Positions 59,206-64,000 of a stretch of DNA of 64,000 bases are shown piece after piece. The position numbers were made by a program, and so were the translations under genes. The stretch covers positions 22,514,281-22,578,280 of the forward strand of contig CM029384.1 in assembly GCA_017165825.1 (NCBI GenBank). The letters run 5' to 3'. Below the pieces are notes generated by a model. That model worked only from the letters and a program-made list of their open reading frames with translations, was not told the origin of the DNA and ran no database searches. This DNA is from Hepsetus odoe (taxonomy: Eukaryota; Chordata; Actinopteri; Characiformes; Hepsetidae). How positions within the stretch are numbered: position 1 is the stretch's first letter; every line of letters begins with the position of its first letter.

Positions 59206-59234
<29 letters not shown>
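59206..59234. repeat. (CT)n microsatellite
   Basis: About 14 CT units; a complementary GA array of similar length follows at 59556-59587. Confidence 0.9.
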
Positions 59235-59238
<4 letters not shown>

Positions 59239-59552
59239 TCAAATTTAGCCATTGAGCTAATGGCAACCGTCCCACACCCTGTGCATGACCAAGGGACATC
59301 CAACTGCCTGTTTCACAGTTCACACTGTGCAGTGCATTGTGGGAGCTGTAGGCATTTTGCATGTGCAGGACAAATAGTGTTGTGTAATGCGCTGGGGAAG
59401 CGATATGCGGTTCAGATGTACAGTCAGCCGTGGGCACCAGACTCATTGTTTTCTGGCTGAAGGCCATTGTGTTCCTCTTTTGTGTGCATGACAGCTGACT
59501 TTATTTTCATCCAGATCTATTCTCCTTCAGCGGCAAGTGCCAAACAAAAGTG

Positions 59553-59555
<3 letters not shown>

Positions 59556-59587
<32 letters not shown>
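59556..59587. repeat. (GA)n microsatellite
   Basis: About 15 GA units. Confidence 0.9.
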
Positions 59588-59589
<2 letters not shown>

Positions 59590-60414
59590 TCCCACATGCT
59601 TATCTGTCTTGACATATAACACCTATAAATGCAGACACGCATGTATACACACTCACACACAGGCTGAGAGAGAGCATCAGTAGCTCACACATGGCAATGT
59701 GTCACCTCACACTCTCGCCTCACACCGCTCTCTCCGTCCTCCCGCTGGGTAAGCTGCCTCCATATGGCCATATGCAACCTGCCCTGCTCTCCATTTTATT
59801 CACACTCTGCACCCTAATAATGTCCTGCTTTTTGTTATTCTAATCTGTCCTCTTTCGTAATGGCCGTTAAATCCAAAATCTGAATTTTACTTTTACTTTC
59901 TTGTCCCTGGTCACATGTGTAAAGATTAGAGCAGATAAGGGCCTCTCACTTTAATCGGCTCGACTCGTTCTCAAAAGTGCTACCAGTGCATGTGCTGTTC
60001 GGTGTGGGTAGAATTTCGACCGCGTCACAGGTTGCAGGCAGCGTTATTCCGAGAAGCCCGGTCACCGTGGACAAAAGCTCAGAGGCTGGTGCGCTGTCTG
60101 CATGTCTGAGCTGTTTCTGAATTCAGGTTTATATATTTATGCAAGAGTAGCGTGGCGGTGAGCAGTGGCAGAAAATGAGCCGATCTCTTTGGGAGCTTTT
60201 CTCTGTCCAGGCACTTCATGTGGGGAGAATCTGCCTGGGGGCAGTCCCCTGTCCGCAGCCAGAGCGAAGCAGCTCGAGCTGAATTTCTCTCCGCCACCGC
60301 CACTTAACTCTCCGGGAGGAGACTGCATGAAATTCCTTTTGTCTGCTTGCTTTAAAATGCTGTTTGTCTTGTCGCTCTGTGTTACTGCTTGTTTTCTAAA
60401 AGGTCCCTGCCACT

Positions 60415-60441
60415 GTGTGTGTGTGTGTGTGTGTGTGTGTG
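60415..60441. repeat. (GT)n microsatellite
   Basis: About 13 GT units. Downstream 60480-60680 is A/G-rich. Confidence 0.9.
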
Positions 60442-60971
60442 AGATGTTTTAGTCATGATGAACTATGTGTTTCTTTCTCTATTACAGCCAAGAAGAGCAA
60501 GTAGGAGAGAGCAAGAGAGGGCGAGTGAGAGGGTGAGAGAGAGCAGAGAACAAGGAGAGGTGGCACGGATGACTCAAAGGCCAGCATGAGCGACAGCTCA
60601 TGTCGTCTGACTACTTGGTAGAGAAAGACAGAAAAGGGGAAGAAGAGAAAGAGGGCAAATGAAGAGAAGTGGAGAGAAGGAAAGGAGCGTGAATAATGGA
60701 AGGGACATGCTGCCCGAAAACTCAGGTTTAGTGTAATGTGATGGGTTGTTTAGTCTTTGTACTTCAGCTTGACTGCAAAACACATCCTGTATTTGGCAAA
60801 GAACATCTCACGACAAGTGGGAATCCAACCAATCCTGGCTGGTAGCCATTGATCTAATGACGTAACTCCTAGATCATAGACCTAGATTTTCACAAAAACA
60901 AACAAAACAAGCAAAAAAAAACCCCACTTGGTAGTTTTTGTAGTCATAGCTTAGTTATATCTTTTTTTAAG

Positions 60972-61036
60972 GCCCGGACAGCTCAGCCGGAAGAGCAACA
61001 GACGTTCAATCTGAGGGTCCAGAGTCCTTGTTTTGG
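60972..61036 (+). pseudogene. tRNA-Lys-like relic, 3'-truncated
   Basis: GCCCGGACAGCTCAGCCGG, then AGAGCAACAGACGTTCAATC and TGAGGGTCCAGAGTCC, closely follow vertebrate tRNA-Lys. The D-arm, A box and anticodon stem can be recognised. The usual U at position 33 is G, the anticodon is altered to TTC, the T-loop is eroded and the acceptor 3' strand is absent. It is therefore not a working tRNA. It could be a lone pseudogene or the head of an old SINE. A family A SINE starts only 7 bases later. Confidence 0.7.
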
Positions 61037-61043
61037 AAAAAAC

Positions 61044-61238
61044 CAGGTTGGTGATGGTCTAGAGTTTAGGGACTAGGCCCCAGGATCGGAAGGTCATGGG
61101 TTCGAATCCCGGACCGGTAGGCCTCCTGCTACGTGTGTGTGTGTTGGTGAAATGCGGAGGCTGCATCTCGTTGTCATTGTGAAACACACAGTTCGACACA
61201 CAGTGAACCGCAAGTTGTCACTTTCACTTCACTTTCAC
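61044..61238 (+). mobile_element. SINE family A with internal deletion
   Basis: Head GGTTGGTGATGGTCTAGAG, GGGACTAGGCCCCAGGATCG, B box ATGGGTTCGAATCCC, then GGTAGG joins directly to CCTCCTGCTACGTGTG (the GCCCTGAGG...CCCCGGG block is deleted). The tail is CACTTTCACTTCACTTTCAC. Confidence 0.85.
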
Positions 61239-63028
61239 ATCTTTAGATTTATTGCAAAGCGTAGGTTTTGATCAACTCTTTTCAGGAAAGAGGAAAAAAA
61301 GCAACAGGTAAAGGAAGCAAAGGATGCACAGAAGTAGCTCACACACACAAAAAGACATTCCTTAAGTGCTGATGCAGGTTGATGCTTGTTAGATTTATTG
61401 TACAGGAGCACTTTCTGACCACTGTCTTGGAAACCCGTATCTAGTTGATGGGGCATCAAATCAAAGTTGGCTCAACACCATCTTCTGAGTTTGCTGTTTT
61501 CTGTATTCCAGAGCACACTCACTGTTATCGGTCTGTCTCTCACCTGCACCCCAGACCTGCTGGAGCACCTGCTTGTGCTGCTACCCCCTACCCAAAGCTT
61601 GTTTTTAAAAACAGGCTAAACTACAGGCTGACCCTCACCACTCTCCACCACTCGAATTCCTCTCCAATGGTCCATTTATGTCCACGGGTGAGCTGGTGGA
61701 CCATCGTCATCCGCCAGTGACCCTAACCTGCATAAAACCCCAGATTATTCGAGGCACTATTCGAGGCATTATTCGAGGCACCAGCACCAACCACACATTT
61801 AATTCTTTAGCAAAACGTTTACTTAGACCTGAGGAACGAGCTACAATGCGCTTTTACAAAACAATAAATAGGGAATATTGGGAATGCTGGACAACTTTCT
61901 GTAATCGCCTGTTAGAAGAGGCTCCACCACCAGCAGACCTCTCCTGTGGAGAACCTGAGCGTGAGCGAAAGTAAGTCTAAGGACAGTAACGCATTTATTT
62001 CAGCCAACTGTCTCAACTCTAGCCGTTTAGAAAGGCTTTCAAGAAGGGCACCAAAGCAATGTCAGTATGTTAATGTAATGCGTATGGTACATTACATTGT
62101 CACGCACGCATCAAAAGAAAGGCCGCGAGGAAGCCCGGGGGACGTTAAAGGGCGATCGGCGCAACGTGCGGGAGAGATGAAGAGGGAGCGAAGGGGCGTG
62201 TGCACGCGTGAGAATGAGTGCGTGAGCCGGAGACGGAAAAGAAGGGCCAAAGTAGAGAGAAAGCCAGCGTTAAAGTACCTGGCTAATGCTCTGGAGGCGT
62301 TCGCGTGCTGTCAGTCTGCATCAGGCGCAGTCTCGGTGGATTATTTCTCTATTGAACGCTAATGACATGAATATGCAGAGATAGCACTGCTCTCCCCTCT
62401 GCCCCTGCTCTATTGATCTGCCGTAATGCTTCACTAAACTGTTGAATTAGACTGCAAATCTGTCTACCTTTCTCCTCTGGGGCTGCAGTGTGTCTCTGTG
62501 TGTGTGTAGCTTGAGAGAGTTGAGAGGTTGTGGATAAGTGCGAGTATGATTTATCTGTTTTGTATAGAAACCAGACGTGTGTGGGTGTGTGTGCTGGCGC
62601 GAGCGAGTGTGTTTTTTTAACTGAGCGGCTCAATAGTATCGAGCAGGCCATGAGAAGCTGTTGATGGTGTCTAGAGAGATTATATGTTGCCGGGCTGGAT
62701 TCTTTGTGCGAGTGTGTGTGTGTGTGTTTTTCAGTTCCTGTGCGAGTGTTGATATGGAACGCCTTAATGTCATTGTCGTTTTAATGATAAACCGTTTACA
62801 CCGTCGAGCAAGCCTGGGTTGCTGTAAATGTGGCGTCGAAGCACGATGAAGTCAAGCTGGTAGAAAAGCTCAGTGTGAGTCCATATCTGTTTTAAAGCAG
62901 CACCATATCAGTTCTTCTTTCTTTGATGTGGAGGTCTCAAACGCAAACAAAATGCTAGTACTAGGATTAGAACTATTATTTCCAGGTGATACACACTGAC
63001 AATCCATTTAGGATCGTATCTGTGCCAT
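61239..63028. other. Intron 3 stretch, no gene recognised
   Basis: Overlapping open frames at 61445-62362 have no domain I recognise. A small triplicated ATTCGAGGCA motif occurs at about 61744-61781. 62100-62345 is GC-richer with many Arg codons. No acceptable Eph exon 4 is present. Confidence 0.4.
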
Positions 63029-63455
63029 ACAGTACTGTGCAGAAGTCTCAACCCACCACCGTTTCTTCATATTTTGCCAGACTTGTTTGTATTTTTAATG
63101 TTGAGGAGCGGTTCTCCAGAGCTTCTTGAAGGACAGTGTTGTTGTCTCTCATTTTCAGTCCAGTCTCTGTACCTGAGCAGTTCTCCAGATCTTCCTGAAG
63201 GACAGTGTTGTTGTCTCTCATGTTCAGTCCAGTCTCTGTACCTGAGCAGTTTGATAGTTCTGTGTTGGTTAATCCACACAGTGATCTACGTCTGAACCTT
63301 CACGCAGAACAAAGCGTCTAACTTCAGTCATGAAGCAGTGAAGAACCAGGAACAGGTGATTCCAGATGATCAGGTGATTCGTTTACTGCTGATGCCGAAC
63401 GCTGAGTGGTCGGAGCCACTTAATCTAGAACCTTGTACTTTAAGACACCTCGCAG
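63029..63455 (-). repeat. Interspersed repeat with 69-bp tandem units (copy 3), with Tc1-like end
   Basis: Two full 69-base units on the minus strand and the same 5' part as copies 1 and 2. At the left edge lies CAGTACTGTGCAGAAGTC (63030-63047), which resembles termini of fish Tc1/mariner elements (CAGTACTGTGCAAAAGTC type). This suggests that the family is a non-autonomous DNA transposon, although an opposite terminus was not found. Confidence 0.75.
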
Positions 63456-64000
63456 CAAAACATTTGTTCAGGTTTGTTTCTACTCATGACGGCCTAACAG
63501 ACATAAATGAGCCTTTTTGCATCAACAAGGTGGTTCTCATCAGAGGTATGGCTTTTGCAAGAGCACAGAAGACAAATGTGGGTTCGCTGGTTGTTGCGGA
63601 TGGAAAATAAAACCAAGCTAGCGCTTGTTAAACATTTCAGCCATGGCTTCCAATCCGAGAAATCAGCAGGAGTCGGAGAGTTTCGCTACAACACAGCCTT
63701 TCAAATAAAACCTCGGACCTTGTTTAAAGGCGACTGTTAAATCATGCAGAAATATGGAGCCAGATCAGAGGAACTTCACATAAACAGACATGATAAACAG
63801 CATTTAAGCTAAAACCTGAACCCGCCTTGAACAAACGTGGCACAAAGTCAGAGATGCAGGTCAGGTTTTTACATGCACTCATTGTAGTAGAGTTTCTGAG
63901 AGGATGAGAAGAGGCTTCTGGGTTACTTTACCACAGCAGAGTCCCAGAGTGTCATAGATGCAGTTTAAGAGGCTTTGGGTTTATAGATGATTCTAATTGT
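63456..64000. other. Window end, no gene recognised
   Basis: Non-coding sequence in intron 3. Open frames at 63338-63740 start within the repeat and lack a recognisable domain. Confidence 0.4.

Larger units (their letters stand above)
56178..64000 (+). other. Intron 3 of the Eph gene (5' 7.8 kb, continues past the window)
   Basis: Begins with a GTAAGA donor. The next Eph exon, a roughly 156-base Cys-rich exon with a C..CP.G.YK type motif, is not found in any frame before the window ends. The visible part contains a reversed SINE (58850-59019), CT, GA and GT arrays near 59.2, 59.6 and 60.4 kb, a tRNA-like relic, a second SINE and a copy of the 69-bp-unit repeat. 56200-58850 shows nothing recognisable beyond a TTTA run near 56850. 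Confidence 0.7.

Noticed and set aside
61445..62362. Chain of overlapping open frames in intron 3, considered as Eph exon 4 or a transposon gene
   Set aside because: Lacks the cysteine spacing of the Eph Cys-rich exon and any transposase or polymerase motif.
1..64000. CRISPR arrays, operons, prophage or bacterial defence systems
   Set aside because: The window is vertebrate DNA with spliced exons, SINEs and CpG-rich promoter; tandem repeats seen are microsatellites and transposon-borne units.

Overview
The window looks like teleost fish nuclear DNA. It has one intron-rich vertebrate receptor gene, very abundant CA/GT, CT/GA and ATCC microsatellites, two families of tRNA-derived SINEs with fish-style heads and tails, a degenerate Tc1/mariner element and fragments of a fish-type LINE. 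The species cannot be named from the sequence. There are no bacterial-style genes. Apart from three exons, every listed open reading frame I examined is low-complexity, repeat-derived or lacks any recognisable family or splice context.

The only protein-coding gene I can support is the 5' part of an Eph receptor tyrosine kinase on the plus strand, best matched to EphA7 (epha7-like). Exon 1 (start codon 18042, donor after 18117) carries the signal peptide. Exon 2 (52793-52857) and exon 3 (55508-56177) carry the ephrin-binding domain and the start of the cysteine-rich region. The splice phases join cleanly (1, 0, then 1 at the exon 3 donor) and give 270 complete codons. The rest of the receptor (Cys-rich/EGF-like part, fibronectin III domains, membrane helix, kinase, SAM) must lie beyond position 64000. 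Exon 1 sits in a CpG-rich promoter/5'UTR segment (about 17740-18130) with several upstream ATGs, one of which opens a short frame overlapping the true start codon.

Layout: 1-960 is purine-rich simple sequence. 960-17740 is intergenic, with SINEs, ATCC and CA arrays and two copies of a repeat carrying an internal 69-bp tandem unit. 16871-16984 and 18328-18438 are two small related terminal-inverted-repeat elements flanking the promoter. 18118-52792 is a 34.7-kb intron 1 with a Tc1-like element, two LINE 3' fragments, SINEs and several non-repetitive stretches rich in homeodomain-type or nuclear-receptor-type motifs that may be enhancers. 52858-55507 is intron 2. 56178-64000 is part of intron 3, with SINEs, a tRNA-Lys-like relic and a third copy of the 69-bp-unit repeat.

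I found no evidence for a previously undescribed biological system. The items most worth a second look are the unusual N-terminal signal sequence and overlapping uORF of the Eph gene, the paired hairpin elements around its promoter, the three-copy repeat with an internal coding-length tandem unit, and the candidate intronic regulatory blocks.
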